Part shown: in pieces, positions 55,701 through 56,698 of the stretch
Layout of the letters: each line of letters opens with the position of its first letter
Numbering within the stretch: position 1 is the first letter of the stretch
Assembly: GCA_964017185.1 (NCBI GenBank)
Contig: OZ024870.1
Coordinates: forward strand, 34,309,621-34,373,620
Origin: Rugalucina vietnamica
Taxonomy: Eukaryota > Mollusca > Bivalvia > Lucinida > Lucinidae
Length of the DNA: 64,000 nucleotides
Direction of reading: 5' to 3'
Translations under genes and position numbers: made by a program
The notes under the pieces: model-generated
The model's database searches: none
Seen by the model: only the letters and a program-made list of their open reading frames with translations
Told to the model about the DNA's origin: nothing

Positions 55701-55757
55701 GTCACTCTACCGAAGGTCTTCCTCTTCCATATATACAAGAATTTTCTTGCCAAGTTC
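5641..55757 (-). CDS. SFI1-like centrin-binding repeat protein, 3' 27 exons of a split gene
   Basis: This is the host gene of the window. I built 27 minus-strand exons by finding AG-exon-GT boundaries and checking phase. All adjacent exons agree except exon 7 to 8, which implies one exon missed between 33,635 and 40,912. The exons total 3,836 nt, about 1,279 codons. Exons 1-23 encode short helices with a central W and flanking L/F residues at spacings of about 25-35 residues, the signature of SFI1 repeats that bind centrin in centriole and spindle-pole fibres. Exon 25 is a Pro/Thr/Ser/Gln-rich disordered segment. Exons 25-27 end in a charged coiled coil with a TGA stop at 5641-5643. The N terminus is not in the exons found and probably lies right of 55,757. 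Introns carry about 50 kb of mobile DNA. The family call rests on repeat pattern, not on a database search. Confidence 0.8.
6291..6402 (-). CDS. SFI1-like exon 26
   Basis: Encodes MNKHLKHLSDWLREEEIKG and an acidic stretch (SSEDEDIRNAKQEVTE). Bounded by TTTTAG and GAG|GTATGC. One leading base completes an Arg codon from exon 25. Coiled-coil-like. Confidence 0.8.
6829..7551 (-). CDS. SFI1-like exon 25, long disordered region
   Basis: A 723-nt exon, by far the largest. About 200 residues are rich in P, T, S, Q and N, with repeated TPR/TPxx motifs (STPRVLC, ITPRGL, VTPRSL) that could be proline-directed kinase sites. It ends in a basic helix with KSFDQKKKKLR. Bounded by TTTTCACAG and CTGAG|GTAAAG, 1 leading and 2 trailing bases. 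Confidence 0.8.
7563..7870 (+). repeat. RepD hairpin repeat, copy 1
   Basis: RepD has a central palindrome around GATTGTGGGTAC...GTACCCACAATC, flanked by GAAAATTTTCAT on the left and CCCCAGTTTA...AGTGGGGTT on the right. This copy starts only about 10 bp from the exon 25 acceptor. Its central palindrome is damaged (GGACCGCCTTGCC). Confidence 0.65.
8066..8164 (-). CDS. SFI1-like exon 24
   Basis: Encodes 32 complete codons, including VQTRARPRRPDFLVES and KRAGLFSPSPPN, basic and proline-rich. The acceptor CATTACAG and donor CTCAG|GTATTT keep phase (1 leading, 2 trailing bases). Links the repeat domain to the disordered tail. Confidence 0.75.
8290..8450. repeat. RepE snapback repeat, copy 1
   Basis: Near-perfect inverted repeat at 8332-8398: arms GCAAACAGAATAGCCCCAGA and its complement around a GC-rich loop, flanked by GATGAAAATTCTC and ATGTCCCATAAAAGG. 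A second copy is at 8611-8720 and a fragment at about 20,660-20,700. Confidence 0.65.
8611..8720. repeat. RepE snapback repeat, copy 2
   Basis: Same arms as copy 1 (8624-8680) with more mismatches, and the same flanking ATGAAAATCC and TGTCCCATCAAAAGG blocks. Two copies lie within one SFI1 intron. Confidence 0.6.
8795..9141 (-). CDS. SFI1-like exon 23
   Basis: A 347-nt exon starting SAYETSQLVLRIG with the repeat core HWKHWARKQVV, then a Pro/Ala/Ser-rich linker (PPPAQPTVTKPVRD, PGPSLSAPVSARSD). The acceptor is TTTTCTTATAG. The donor falls inside an apparent TAG (TA|GTAAGTT), so the apparent stop is spliced out and the codon becomes Tyr. Confidence 0.85.
9293..9469 (-). CDS. SFI1-like exon 22
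   Basis: 59 codons, phase 0-0. Contains two repeats: VLIGWFTYVQQRKQKKQR and GVTQWLLVADDLRDMRM. Strong acceptor (CTCTCTCTCTTTCAG) and donor AAG|GTAATA. Confidence 0.88.
9531..9717. mobile_element. RepF MITE, copy 1
   Basis: Ends GGGGCCAGTTGTTCAAA and TTTTGAACAACTGGTCCC are inverted repeats. The interior has inverted TTAGCTTAACG / CGCTAACTAAC blocks and a central GGATTCTCACATTT arm. Other copies are at 23,092, 31,651 and 44,156 (paired). Confidence 0.75.
9735..10285 (-). pseudogene. Decayed duplicates of SFI1 exon 21
   Basis: Three stretches (about 9740-9830, 10010-10115, 10200-10280) resemble parts of exon 21 (10380-10529). Shared blocks on the plus strand include GTGCTTTATTGTCTTTTCA against the exon's GCGCTATATTTGTCTTCTCA, and CATTTTCCACCTG. 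None keeps an open frame with both splice sites. Best explained as old tandem exon duplications. Confidence 0.6.
10380..10529 (-). CDS. SFI1-like exon 21
   Basis: 50 codons, phase 0-0, with two repeats: LTARYFILWKQAHSEAQ and NIALWHWCLSLHRK. Acceptor CTTTCAG, donor AAG|GTATGG. Confidence 0.88.
10905..11170 (+). repeat. RepD hairpin repeat, copy 2
   Basis: Contains the AACTGCCTCGCCAAGGCGGT hairpin centre, the left GAAAAGTTCATC arm and a degraded right arm. Lies in the intron between exons 20 and 21. Confidence 0.6.
11443..11603 (-). CDS. SFI1-like exon 20
   Basis: 161 nt with two repeats: KLRIYFTKWQVVHSETAL and HAVVQIWKAFTKDSIRKK. Two leading bases complete the Asn codon begun in exon 19; ends phase 0 at AAG|GTATGT. 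Confidence 0.88.
11768..13050 (+). mobile_element. Pearl/HINE-like element family B, copy 1
   Basis: Begins TTAGAAAAAGTGCCTTGAGA with stem-loop GTGCCTTGAGAGGCAC and clamp GTATACCCCCGGC. The core contains tandem GACCTCTAGCCCCACCCC blocks, each followed by ATATGAATGGTTTCTGATCA. Near the end is a (GAAC)n microsatellite (12,945-13,000), then hairpin CGGCATAAATGCCG and GGGGGTATAATT, complementary to the clamp. A 40-base A run lies at 12,219-12,258. Copies 2 and 3 are at 36,571 and 48,086. Confidence 0.75.
13219..13315 (-). CDS. SFI1-like exon 19
   Basis: VLRMWHRYAAIHAYKKSE is the repeat core, followed by KQWVESATEDINR. Acceptor CTCCTAG, donor AGAA|GTAAGT; one trailing base. Confidence 0.87.
14019..14190. 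repeat. Long imperfect palindrome
   Basis: Arms of about 75 bp pair GGTGAATTATCTTTGATTAA...GGGCAGATGCGAT with ATCGCAATCTGCCC...AATTCACC around a small loop (CTGAGTCGTCAT). Likely a foldback MITE; no target duplication was identified. Confidence 0.65.
14591..14693 (-). CDS. SFI1-like exon 18
   Basis: DFFVRWRENVSIQKQER then EAEQCAEQHHSHHILSQ. Acceptor TTTGCAG, donor CAG|GTAAGC. One leading base completes an Arg codon split with exon 17. Confidence 0.87.
14752..14969 (+). mobile_element. RepA palindromic MITE, copy 2
   Basis: Carries the TGTGC/GCACA stem version, and ends with GCGGCTCAA. It lies 58 bp from the exon 18 acceptor. Confidence 0.8.
15166..15720 (+). mobile_element. Pearl/HINE-like element P2
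   Basis: 5' stem-loop AGGACCAATGGTCCT, then GCTCACCTGA clamp. One core unit related to P4 (CCCCTGGGGTCAATTT, TTTGGCTTTGATTG). A GGACGGACGGATGGACGACG microsatellite is followed by GCTCACCTTGTGAACC...GGGTGAGCTAAAA. Minimal one-unit example of the family. Confidence 0.75.
15812..16333 (+). CDS. Serine-rich hypothetical protein end, nested in an SFI1 intron
   Basis: An open frame of 173 codons on the strand opposite SFI1. The first part is hydrophobic and probably not coding: an acceptor-like TTATCTTCTGTGGCAG precedes about 15,878, after which composition changes to a biased, protein-like chain (RSRSNSRSRS, TPTGAGASTSKS, PYDIAMKELETRSERVV). It ends in TAG at 16,331. An AATAAA follows at about 16,606 after a (CT)n tract. 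It could be the terminal exon of a nested gene or a retrocopied fragment. I recognise no family. Confidence 0.4.
   Translation: MCVIFVQSLSYLNPYLFIFCGSIARFCVRIGTCNIQGNTSKTRQLIVEIGDDNGDGSAVDVVSMTSERSRSNSRSRSTSNDRSDIVSRDELISKVSSTPTGAGASTSKSYVDQSDNHKSAGQNEHVPKSDDEGLTPYDIAMKELETRSERVVRPKVSSKNKSDTGQTHSQRPK
16456..16536. repeat. (CT)n microsatellite
   Basis: About 40 uninterrupted CT units in the presumed 3' UTR of the nested plus-strand frame. Confidence 0.95.
16606..16653 (+). repeat. AATAAA followed by (TTTG)n
   Basis: AATAAAAGG at about 16,606 runs directly into about nine TTTG units. A poly(A) signal followed by a simple-repeat tail is how some retroposed copies end, but no target duplication was identified. 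Confidence 0.6.
16728..16900 (-). CDS. SFI1-like exon 17
   Basis: 173 nt. Two repeat cores: HIQTHKAILHFNRAVCKK and KMLAMWLHYVDTQRVV, then KYTAKCQLVL. Acceptor CTGTTACAG, donor CTCAG|GTATGT; two trailing bases. Confidence 0.88.
16927..17163 (+). mobile_element. RepA palindromic MITE, copy 3
   Basis: Full length, TTCGC-type stem with one mismatch (CTGTGAAG). It starts 27 bp upstream of the exon 17 acceptor. Confidence 0.82.
17250..17950. mobile_element. TTAA-flanked MITE with perfect inverted ends
   Basis: Inverted repeats AGCCAGATGTACGTAATTGA (17,250-17,269) and its exact complement (17,931-17,950) are bordered by TTAA at 17,246-17,249 and 17,951-17,954. TTAA duplication points to piggyBac or Kolobok families; the ends lack the CCC typical of piggyBac. 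The interior has many TGACGTT motifs and one TGACGTCA. No transposase. Confidence 0.85.
18249..18490 (+). mobile_element. RepA palindromic MITE, copy 4
   Basis: TGTGC/GCACA stem version. Its right end stops about 6 bp before the exon 16 donor (18,495-18,496), so the insertion abuts the splice site. Confidence 0.82.
18497..18572 (-). CDS. SFI1-like exon 16
   Basis: 76 nt: ERHEIVASRHYCERGMKR then CLHALKE. Acceptor CATTTTAG, donor GAG|GTAATA; one leading base forms Ser with exon 15. Confidence 0.8.
18595..18832 (-). mobile_element. RepA palindromic MITE, copy 5
   Basis: Inverted copy, 22 bp from the exon 16 acceptor. Part of the right hairpin arm is lost. Confidence 0.78.
19116..19322 (-). mobile_element. 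RepA palindromic MITE, copy 6
   Basis: Inverted copy with most of the hairpin deleted: after CAGCATCGCGG it jumps to TTTTTCGCATACGC. Confidence 0.72.
19462..19547 (-). CDS. SFI1-like exon 15
   Basis: Repeat core KLCRNHLLAWKKHIDDLKL preceded by EIADIHFNT. Acceptor TTGTTTCAG, donor TTGAG|GTATGA. Confidence 0.87.
19614..19848 (-). mobile_element. RepA palindromic MITE, copy 7
   Basis: Full-length inverted copy with TTCGC-type stem (one mismatch, CTTCACAG). Confidence 0.82.
20023..20254 (+). mobile_element. RepA palindromic MITE, copy 8
   Basis: Full-length, TGTGC/GCACA stem with one stem mismatch (GCACAAC). Confidence 0.8.
20302..20394 (-). CDS. SFI1-like exon 14
   Basis: 31 codons, phase 0-0: AILHYDD then TVLKRFFLSWKQKTAEALK. 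Acceptor TATTTCACAG, donor GAG|GTAACC. Confidence 0.88.
20576..20656. repeat. Palindrome with ATATTGGTAG arms
   Basis: TGATATCCAACAGAAACTAC and the following CAATATTGA pair with the sequence ending TGTTGGATATCA; loop about CCGAGGCAAAGCCA. Perhaps a hairpin end of an element continuing into the RepE fragment at 20,660. Confidence 0.6.
20808..20986. repeat. Near-perfect 179-bp palindrome
   Basis: Arms of about 82 bp (GATAATCAACTGATTTTTTC at the left, its complement at the right) surround the loop CGAGCCGAAGGCGA. Only a few mismatches are visible, so it is young or actively maintained. Flanked on the left by a RepE-like fragment. Confidence 0.85.
21167..22638 (+). mobile_element. Pearl/HINE-like element P3
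   Basis: 5' AGGACCAACGGTCCT stem and GCTCACCTGAG clamp. Four core units of about 320 bp, each with GGGGCCCCAGCAACCAATCA and GTTGCCATAGCAACCAG. Then a (GACG)n tract (22,541-22,582) and hairpin GAGCCTTCGGCTC inside GCTCACC...GGTGAGCTAATA. Unit 3 has a 30-base T run. The GTTGCCATAGCAAC core fits the RFX X-box consensus (21,421; 22,081; 22,405). Confidence 0.8.
22920..23001 (-). CDS. SFI1-like exon 13
   Basis: LQARYFYQWINMYEFSKEY then RMNERM. Acceptor CATTTTCAG, donor ATG|GTATGG; one leading base completes Arg. Confidence 0.87.
23092..23331. mobile_element. RepF MITE, copy 2
   Basis: GGGCCCAGTTGTTCAAAA to TTTTGAACAACTGGGCC with a central perfect hairpin GAGAATCCTTTGCA/TGCAAAGGATTCTC. It is about 90 bp from the exon 13 acceptor. 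Confidence 0.8.
23505..24115. mobile_element. Foldback-like element with arms of about 120 bp
   Basis: The left block (AGAAACTGCATTTTTTCAAA, CTCAAGAAAAATAT) is repeated inverted at 23,985-24,115 with clear but imperfect identity, spaced by about 350 bp of AT-rich sequence. Exact ends and target duplication were not identified. Confidence 0.55.
24317..24441 (-). CDS. SFI1-like exon 12
   Basis: 125 nt: YARAEAHYYMHK, MPQYVFRMKIFVQLMKNNR, NKENAVAF. Here W is replaced by hydrophobics in the core. Donor AGAAG|GTGAGA is strong; the acceptor (AGTCAGAG) has a poor pyrimidine tract, but phase supports it. Confidence 0.8.
24480..25976 (+). mobile_element. Pearl/HINE-like element P4
   Basis: 5' AGGACCAATGGTCCT and GCTCACCTGAG. 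Three core units of about 430 bp (GGTCAAGGTCATC, ATTTATAAACACATTG, TTTGGCTTTGATTGGCCAAG). Short GGACGACGACGCCGG tract, then GCTCACCTTGTGAGCC...CTCAGGTGAGCTAATA. Same ends as P2, P3 and P5 but a different core from P3/P5: ends and cores have been exchanged. Confidence 0.8.
26323..26389 (-). CDS. SFI1-like exon 11
   Basis: 67 nt: MQKCFDQLQNYCAWRKHRQ. Acceptor TTCTTCCAG, donor CAG|GTATGT. Confidence 0.85.
26406..26640 (+). mobile_element. RepA palindromic MITE, copy 9
   Basis: Full-length, perfect TTCGC/GCGAA stem. Its left end lies 17 bp from the exon 11 acceptor. Confidence 0.82.
26641..27407. other. Intron, no element recognised
   Basis: I see no coding exon or named repeat. A short near-duplicate (GGGCATGAATTCTGT twice, about 26,895-26,935) is the only local feature. 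Confidence 0.4.
27408..27505 (-). CDS. SFI1-like exon 10
   Basis: LMLKAWNQWLSRCEDNEEL then KIIAETRRARKHY. Acceptor CTAACTCCAG, donor CTACAG|GTACTG; two trailing bases complete Arg in exon 11. Confidence 0.87.
27528..27755 (+). mobile_element. RepA palindromic MITE, copy 10
   Basis: Diverged copy beginning GTGGTGTCATGAGAAA; TTCGC-type hairpin with one mismatch (CTTTGCAG). Confidence 0.75.
28223..31101. mobile_element. Foldback element with inverted arms of about 420 bp
   Basis: The left arm (28,223 to about 28,650), starting GCCAACGTAAGCACTAGCCT, is repeated inverted at about 30,682-31,101 with high identity over its whole length. Inside are a direct repeat of about 110 bp (28,852-28,970 and 29,231-29,343) and a truncated P4-type core fragment (about 29,995-30,375). 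No transposase frame is visible. The right end abuts half of a RepD repeat. Confidence 0.8.
31102..31262 (+). repeat. RepD hairpin repeat, right half only
   Basis: Starts exactly at the foldback end with AAGGCGGTTCTAACGAGTAC and continues through AGTGGGGTTC. The left half is absent, so the foldback either cut RepD at its hairpin centre or deleted the other half. Confidence 0.65.
31480..31572 (-). CDS. SFI1-like exon 9
   Basis: 31 codons, phase 0-0: LTGFRLCVVQRRLKAMRL then DLAQQHRNKM. Acceptor ATTCGTAG, donor ATG|GTAAGC. Weaker repeat match (no W). Confidence 0.78.
31651..31840. mobile_element. RepF MITE, copy 3 (damaged)
   Basis: Left end GGACCCAGTTGTTCAAAA intact; right end reads GGTAAGCTAACGACTGGCCC, lacking the GTTGTTCAAA part. 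Confidence 0.65.
31928..32812 (+). mobile_element. Pearl/HINE-like element P8
   Basis: 5' ACTAGAAATGC, stem-loop GTGTTTGTAAAACAC, clamp TATGCCCCCAA. Two core units with CCCCAACCAGTAT and TCTTGCACACAAGATTTTCA. (GACA)n tract at about 32,745-32,762, then TTTGGGGCATAAAAA complementary to the clamp. A 30-base A run near 32,020. Confidence 0.75.
32813..33324. other. Intron, nothing recognised
   Basis: No exon, hairpin or repeat family is seen between P8 and RepA copy 11. Confidence 0.4.
33325..33562 (+). mobile_element. RepA palindromic MITE, copy 11
   Basis: Right hairpin arm partly replaced (TTTTTTCGGGCATTTTCAC). Its right end is 14 bp from the exon 8 donor (33,576-33,577). Confidence 0.78.
33578..33634 (-). 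CDS. SFI1-like exon 8
   Basis: Smallest exon, 19 codons: NEKQLMIADAENHYDRKLM, phase 0-0. Good acceptor (CACTTGCAG) and donor (ATG|GTAAGT). Exon 7 ends with one trailing base, so at least one exon between them has not been found. Confidence 0.75.
33711..33946 (-). mobile_element. RepA palindromic MITE, copy 12
   Basis: Full-length inverted copy, TTCGC-type stem with changes (CTTCACGG / CGCAAAG). Confidence 0.82.
34050..34205. repeat. AAATAGGGAGAT short repeat cluster
   Basis: The motif AAATAGGGAGA or a close variant occurs at least four times in about 150 bp. It lies between RepA copy 12 and the transposase region; origin unknown. Confidence 0.5.
34430..34645 (+). repeat. Triplicated acceptor-like block before the transposase
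   Basis: Three copies spaced 85 and 91 bp (AG at about 34,451, 34,536 and 34,627) each read T-rich tract, then TAG, then GC(A/T)(C/T)GACAGA. The third is the start of the transposase homology; the second keeps TTACGAAGTGTGAAAAT and is non-coding. Confidence 0.6.
34559..36130 (+). CDS. Tigger/pogo-like (CENP-B/jerky type) transposase, predicted inactive
   Basis: 523 codons from the first ATG. Homology to the family begins only at about residue 24 (STVSGWKKDEEKL), the end of the first helix-turn-helix, probably right after an acceptor-like TTTTTATAG at 34,628. A CENPB-type HTH follows (STGWLQRFKDRHGISQ, residues about 108-123), then the DDE domain. The usual DETGL motif is CNETGL, with Asn164 in place of the first catalytic Asp; Asp280 (LLLLDNCPAHP) and Asp309 (QPLDQC) are kept. 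An acidic tract (NDDSDDDDEEFEGF) precedes the C terminus, which ends in QLKLDQFF, a PCNA-binding box known in pogo-family transposases. GC content is clearly above the surroundings. Terminal inverted repeats were not found. It may be a recently dead copy, or a recruited gene. Confidence 0.85.
   Translation: MKIRLLKTAVRHNIVTCCCFVFIGTTESTVSGWKKDEEKLRSMVQDLEDTGLKRKRARLAQDTQLDAAVHQWFVQARAEGLPISGPLIQGQATKFNEALNGKETSFVASTGWLQRFKDRHGISQVSIAGEVRSADTEAAQSYPEKLREIIEEGGYTQEQIYNCNETGLCYKMLPNKTLAMKNDPHKHEGFKKIKDRVTLLFIVNKTGSHKVRPLCIGKSQNPSCFHHINISTLPFSYDASKNAWMTSSIFERWFHKEFVPAVRKHLRQQRLETKALLLLDNCPAHPPAENLVSRCGKIRVTTSMIQPLDQCIISTFKMLYRRELMKKIVNADGPVQDSLKAINVKEMIHLSGQRWDGVKPASIEKCWMKGLGPVFVVPEEATVDNHAANDDSDDDDEEFEGFSAADLEEVQRKLEFMPDEIRQWLNIDNNCPMFEHVSDEDIINNVTSPAADDTCTDEEVNDKADEICEPPRKVAEAIQGLETALRWLESVKVLHTRNLLDFARSKRETGRKQLKLDQFFVRK
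36452..36458 (+). terminator. Possible poly(A) signal of the transposase
   Basis: AATAAAA about 320 bp after the stop codon in AT-rich, UTR-like sequence. No other signal is closer. Confidence 0.4.
36571..37870 (+). mobile_element. Pearl/HINE-like element family B, copy 2
   Basis: ACTAGAAAAAGTGCC start, GTATACCCCCGGC clamp, six or so GACCTCTAGCCCCACC-type units, a C run at about 37,230-37,246, a (GAAC)n tract (37,785-37,815), and the 3' hairpin with GCCGGGGGTATAATT. Full length. Confidence 0.8.
38503..38574. repeat. Perfect hairpin, 24-bp arms
   Basis: AGGTCCAAAGCGCCCTAAAA plus CCCC pairs exactly with the sequence ending GGGCGCTTTGGACCT, loop ATTTTTCTCAATTGTTGAGCGTA. GC-rich arms in AT-rich surroundings; may be the end of an unrecognised element covering about 38,150-38,574. 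Confidence 0.75.
38655..40739 (+). mobile_element. Pearl/HINE-like element P5
   Basis: 5' AGGACCATTGGTCCT and GCTCACCTGAG. About six core units of 300-330 bp of the P3 type (TTTGGGGCCCCAGCAACCAA, CCAGGAACATGTATGCAAAG). (GACG)n tract at about 40,655-40,680 and GCTCACCTTTGAGCC-TTCG-GGCTCAGGTGAGC. Units carry X-box-like cores (38,908; 39,866; 40,527, the last a perfect palindrome). Confidence 0.82.
40913..41062 (-). CDS. SFI1-like exon 7
   Basis: Repeat cores LVRKMFSQWSQQYRLRLA and RRYFVSWQH. The acceptor CACTTAAAG gives two leading bases that complete Ala with exon 6. The donor (CACT|GTATCC) is weak, so the left boundary is less sure than the others. Confidence 0.78.
41063..41740. other. Intron, nothing recognised
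   Basis: AT-rich sequence without an exon, hairpin or known repeat. An open frame at 41,220-41,483 has no features. Confidence 0.4.
41741..41897 (-). CDS. SFI1-like exon 6
   Basis: 157 nt: HWLIWQARLSDKRVAIVNQ, KATRHCNMVRVRK, CLHWWCLYWLRRKKKKQEK. Phase 0 start, one trailing base. Acceptor ATTTTCAG, donor AAAG|GTAGAC. Confidence 0.87.
41974..42100 (-). pseudogene. Truncated duplicate of SFI1 exon 6
   Basis: About 127 bp nearly identical to 41,778-41,905, with the acceptor intact and an open frame (CLHGWCLNRIKK in place of CLHWWCLYWLRR). The final basic segment and the donor are missing, replaced by A/T-rich sequence. If used as an exon it would read through to a stop. A recent local duplication. 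Confidence 0.75.
42122..42358 (-). mobile_element. RepA palindromic MITE, copy 13
   Basis: Full-length, perfect TGTGC/GCACA stem. Lies 22 bp beyond the duplicated exon 6. Confidence 0.82.
42359..42828. other. Intron, nothing recognised
   Basis: No exon or repeat identified. Confidence 0.4.
42829..42931 (-). CDS. SFI1-like exon 5
   Basis: SMWSRWQSELELVHHRQ then HMANVALQFWAYRVQAQ: two W-centred cores. Acceptor TTTTTAAAG, donor CAG|GTGAGA. Confidence 0.88.
43325..43622 (+). repeat. RepD hairpin repeat, complete copy
   Basis: Best-preserved copy: left arm GAAAATTCCATCAGAAAATT, perfect centre (GTTAGAACCGCCTCGCC then its inverse), right arm AGGTATACCCCGGCGTACCC. The centre is a 50-bp near-perfect palindrome. 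Confidence 0.75.
43716..43770. repeat. (ATTT)n and poly-T tract
   Basis: About seven ATTT units within T-rich runs, just left of the CTGTA MITE. Confidence 0.9.
43794..44002. mobile_element. TA-flanked MITE abutting a splice donor
   Basis: Inverted ends CTGTAAGTTCGGAAATTTTC and GAATATTTCCGAATCTACAG flanked by TA (43,792-43,793 and 44,003-44,004). 209 bp. Its right end is 10 bp from the exon 4 donor (44,013-44,014). Confidence 0.8.
44015..44132 (-). CDS. SFI1-like exon 4
   Basis: KLTRKCLDAWIVYTDCRR then SKTALEHYNTGLL. Acceptor AACTGCAG, donor CTCAG|GTAGGC; two leading and two trailing bases agree with neighbours. Confidence 0.87.
44156..44558. mobile_element. Two RepF MITEs joined at one shared end
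   Basis: Copy 4a (44,156-44,322) and copy 4b (44,317-44,558) share GGGCCC at the junction ACAACTGGGCCCAGTTGTTC. The outer end of 4a and the outer end of 4b are inverted matches (GTTCAAAGCATCGTTAGC / GCTAACGATGCTTTGAAC). 4a lacks one interior arm. Confidence 0.78.
44575..44856 (-). mobile_element. RepA palindromic MITE, copy 14, with extra snapback
   Basis: TGTGC/GCACA stem. The right end carries an added inverted piece (AAAATGCATAGGCGAAAAC-like) so that the terminal AAATCAACAAAATGCATA folds back again. Confidence 0.75.
45468..45562 (-). CDS. SFI1-like exon 3
   Basis: VLWQKSFRAWKEYVVRRR then TKLALAEQH. Acceptor CTTATCCAG, donor CATG|GTAAGA. Confidence 0.88.
45575..45810 (-). mobile_element. 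RepA palindromic MITE, copy 15
   Basis: TTCGC-type stem. Its left end is 12 bp from the exon 3 acceptor, so the whole pyrimidine tract and branch region upstream is supplied by the MITE end and body. Confidence 0.82.
45819..46685 (+). mobile_element. Pearl/HINE-like element P9
   Basis: 5' ACTAGAAAATGTG with stem-loop GTGTTTATGAAACAC. Three core units of about 185 bp (GTAGGAGGAGTTGCGCACAC). (CTGA)n and (CTCA)n tracts, then hairpin CAACTTCTTCCGAAGTTG and GGGGGCATAAAAA. Relative of P8. Confidence 0.75.
46723..46909. mobile_element. TA-flanked MITE with CTCTTTATAACAC ends
   Basis: ACCAAAACCTCTTTATAACA and its inverse TGTTATAAAGAGGTTGAGGT, with TA on both sides (46,721-46,722; 46,910-46,911). 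The interior repeats GTGTTA / TAACAC fragments. 187 bp, mariner-like. Confidence 0.7.
47229..47339 (-). CDS. SFI1-like exon 2
   Basis: SHYRQRLLRLVFSEWHIQWW then EARKEWRLVVRAECHH. Acceptor CATGTTTCAG, donor CACAG|GTATAG; one leading, two trailing bases. Confidence 0.88.
47383..47449 (-). pseudogene. Partial duplicate of SFI1 exon 2
   Basis: 67 nt encoding SHFKATSILRLVFSEWFIQC, parallel to exon 2. Acceptor intact; a new donor GGGAG|GTAAGA replaces GGGAGGCAAGA. It ends in phase 0, whereas exon 2 needs two preceding bases, so inclusion before exon 2 would shift frame. Either a relic or a poison exon. Confidence 0.7.
47559..47793 (-). mobile_element. RepA palindromic MITE, copy 16
   Basis: Full length, TTCGC-type stem with changes (CTTCGCGG / CGCAAAG). 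Confidence 0.82.
47873..48084 (+). mobile_element. RepA palindromic MITE, copy 17
   Basis: Left hairpin arm mostly deleted (GCGAAAACAACCGCGAAGCT). Ends directly at the family B element. Confidence 0.78.
48086..48825 (+). mobile_element. Family B element, copy 3, left part
   Basis: Same head as copies 1 and 2 (GTGCCTTGAGAGGCACGTAT). Runs to GATCCGAACTGACAGAAA, where family C begins. The remainder is at 52,517-52,529 and 55,236-55,627, so it was split by two later insertions. Confidence 0.8.
48826..52516 (+). mobile_element. Family C tandem-repeat element inserted in family B
   Basis: Head ACTAGAAATTGGCTGCAAGC and GTATACCCCCCG; about 17 units of 185-195 bp (AAATTTGTCAAAAATTA, CTTCATGCACATCTTCAATA, GGAGGAGTTGATTTCACA). 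A second head lies at 49,436 and an internal tail with (GACGGAAT)n at 51,360-51,430, so the array grew by nesting or unequal exchange. The tail hairpin is AAAACTTCGTTTTGCAG then GGGGGTATA. Confidence 0.8.
52675..52800 (+). repeat. RepD fragment, copy 5
   Basis: TTGATATTTTTCTAATTTTG, GATTGGGTATGCACTAGAGC and CCATAATCTG match RepD with many changes. Confidence 0.5.
52845..53000 (+). mobile_element. tRNA-derived SINE-like element
   Basis: TGGCATAATGG fits the RNA polymerase III A box (TRGYNNARNGG) and GCGTTCAATACC, about 45 bp further, a mutated B box. Followed by GACTTTAAAAATGGTATCAG and GGTGCTCAGCATTTGA. No functional tRNA (no cloverleaf end). SINE identity is inference from the two boxes. 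Confidence 0.5.
53595..53750. repeat. CTACTAG-rich block 1
   Basis: ACCCTACTAG(T/G)GTA units and variants, irregular, with CCCTACCCTCTCAGGGTACA. Matches the block at 54,775-54,925. Confidence 0.6.
54585..54705. repeat. Short direct repeat
   Basis: AAAGAGAAACTGTAAGAAAA occurs at about 54,585 and 54,653, each followed by CTTGGC(A/G)AA. Confidence 0.7.
54775..54925. repeat. CTACTAG-rich block 2
   Basis: TACCCTAACTTACCAGGG, CACCCTATTAGTGAACCATC, CCCTCTAAGGGTACACCCAT and CATACTAG follow the same order as block 1, so the two are direct repeats about 1.2 kb apart. Confidence 0.6.
55236..55627 (+). mobile_element. Family B element, copy 3, right part
   Basis: Resumes at TATAGGGTACCTATGG and continues through GACCTCTAGCCCCACCCC to the (GAAC)-like tract and the terminal hairpin (CGGCATAAATGACGGGGGTA). 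Same orientation as the left part. Confidence 0.78.
55686..55757 (-). CDS. SFI1-like exon 1 of those found
   Basis: 72 nt: FLYIWKRKTFGRVTPSEA, one leading and two trailing bases. Acceptor CATTGACAG, donor GCAAG|GTTGGT. The presence of an acceptor shows further 5' exons exist, probably beyond the DIRS element. Confidence 0.8.
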
Positions 55758-56001
55758 CTGTCAATGAGTCATAGATATGATAAATGCAAACAGTTACCCA
55801 AGCAGATAGGTGTATATTAAGATTTGAGTATCATCCTATGTAAAACAAAATGATATTATGCATTCAACTGAATAATGGTGTGAGACATGTTTTGTTTTTG
55901 TTTCCTATTTACACATGATGAAAAAGCTTTCGACACTCCGTCACACTCAAATGTATATTGAATGTGTATTATATATATTGAGTGATTTTCACAGCACCAC
56001 C

Positions 56002-56003
<2 letters not shown>

Positions 56004-56049
<46 letters not shown>
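56004..56049. repeat. Poly(A) tract of about 46 bases
   Basis: Uninterrupted A run preceded by CACCACCC, in the intron between the DIRS element and exon 1. Confidence 0.9.
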
Positions 56050-56053
<4 letters not shown>

Positions 56054-56526
56054 TTGCTTTTTTGGTAAAATGGCATAAACCATCTCATATCAATAAAGTC
56101 AAAAGCCATTTTATAAAATGGAAAGTAGATTCACCAGCAATACTTTGTGTGTTTTTTCTTACAGTGCTCATTTAAATTTCTTGTTACGCAATTTTTCATA
56201 AATGGAAGTCAGGAGCCTATAATCTCTCCCATAGGCTCCTGTGGAAGTGTAATGTACAATATTCCAAAAATTCTTGTCAAAGGCCCCGCTAGGGATAATA
56301 TCATTAATCTGATTTCTAACCCAGTGTTCCTTTTTGGTATTTTGGGAATGGGGGCGGGGCCTTCGGAATTGGGAAAAAACAGCGCGTAAAAGCTTGAAAT
56401 TAGGAAAAGTTGAAACATGATAGAAAGCCTAAAATGCACTCAAATAAATTATTATCATGTCCTGAGATATAACAGAATCTATTTGTCTTTCAATAGGACA
56501 TTATTTTCATATTGGCCTACAGCCTG

Positions 56527-56646
56527 CGAATATCTAAGCATGTTCTTCCTAGACCGTCTTATAGCCGCGATTTAACGGTAAAAAATACCTCTATAATCAC
56601 GTGACGAAGTGTATAAATAGGCGTGTCCGATCCACGCTTGTCATAG
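56527..56646 (+). repeat. DIRS left inverted terminal repeat with promoter
   Basis: Contains CACGTG (56,598-56,603) and TATAAATA (56,612-56,619), a plausible promoter for the element. Inverse of 61,689-61,811 with few differences. Confidence 0.85.
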
Positions 56647-56698
56647 TTCTTTTTGCGACCGTAGTGTGCATATCGATAGCCGCTGTCACTGTGTAAAG

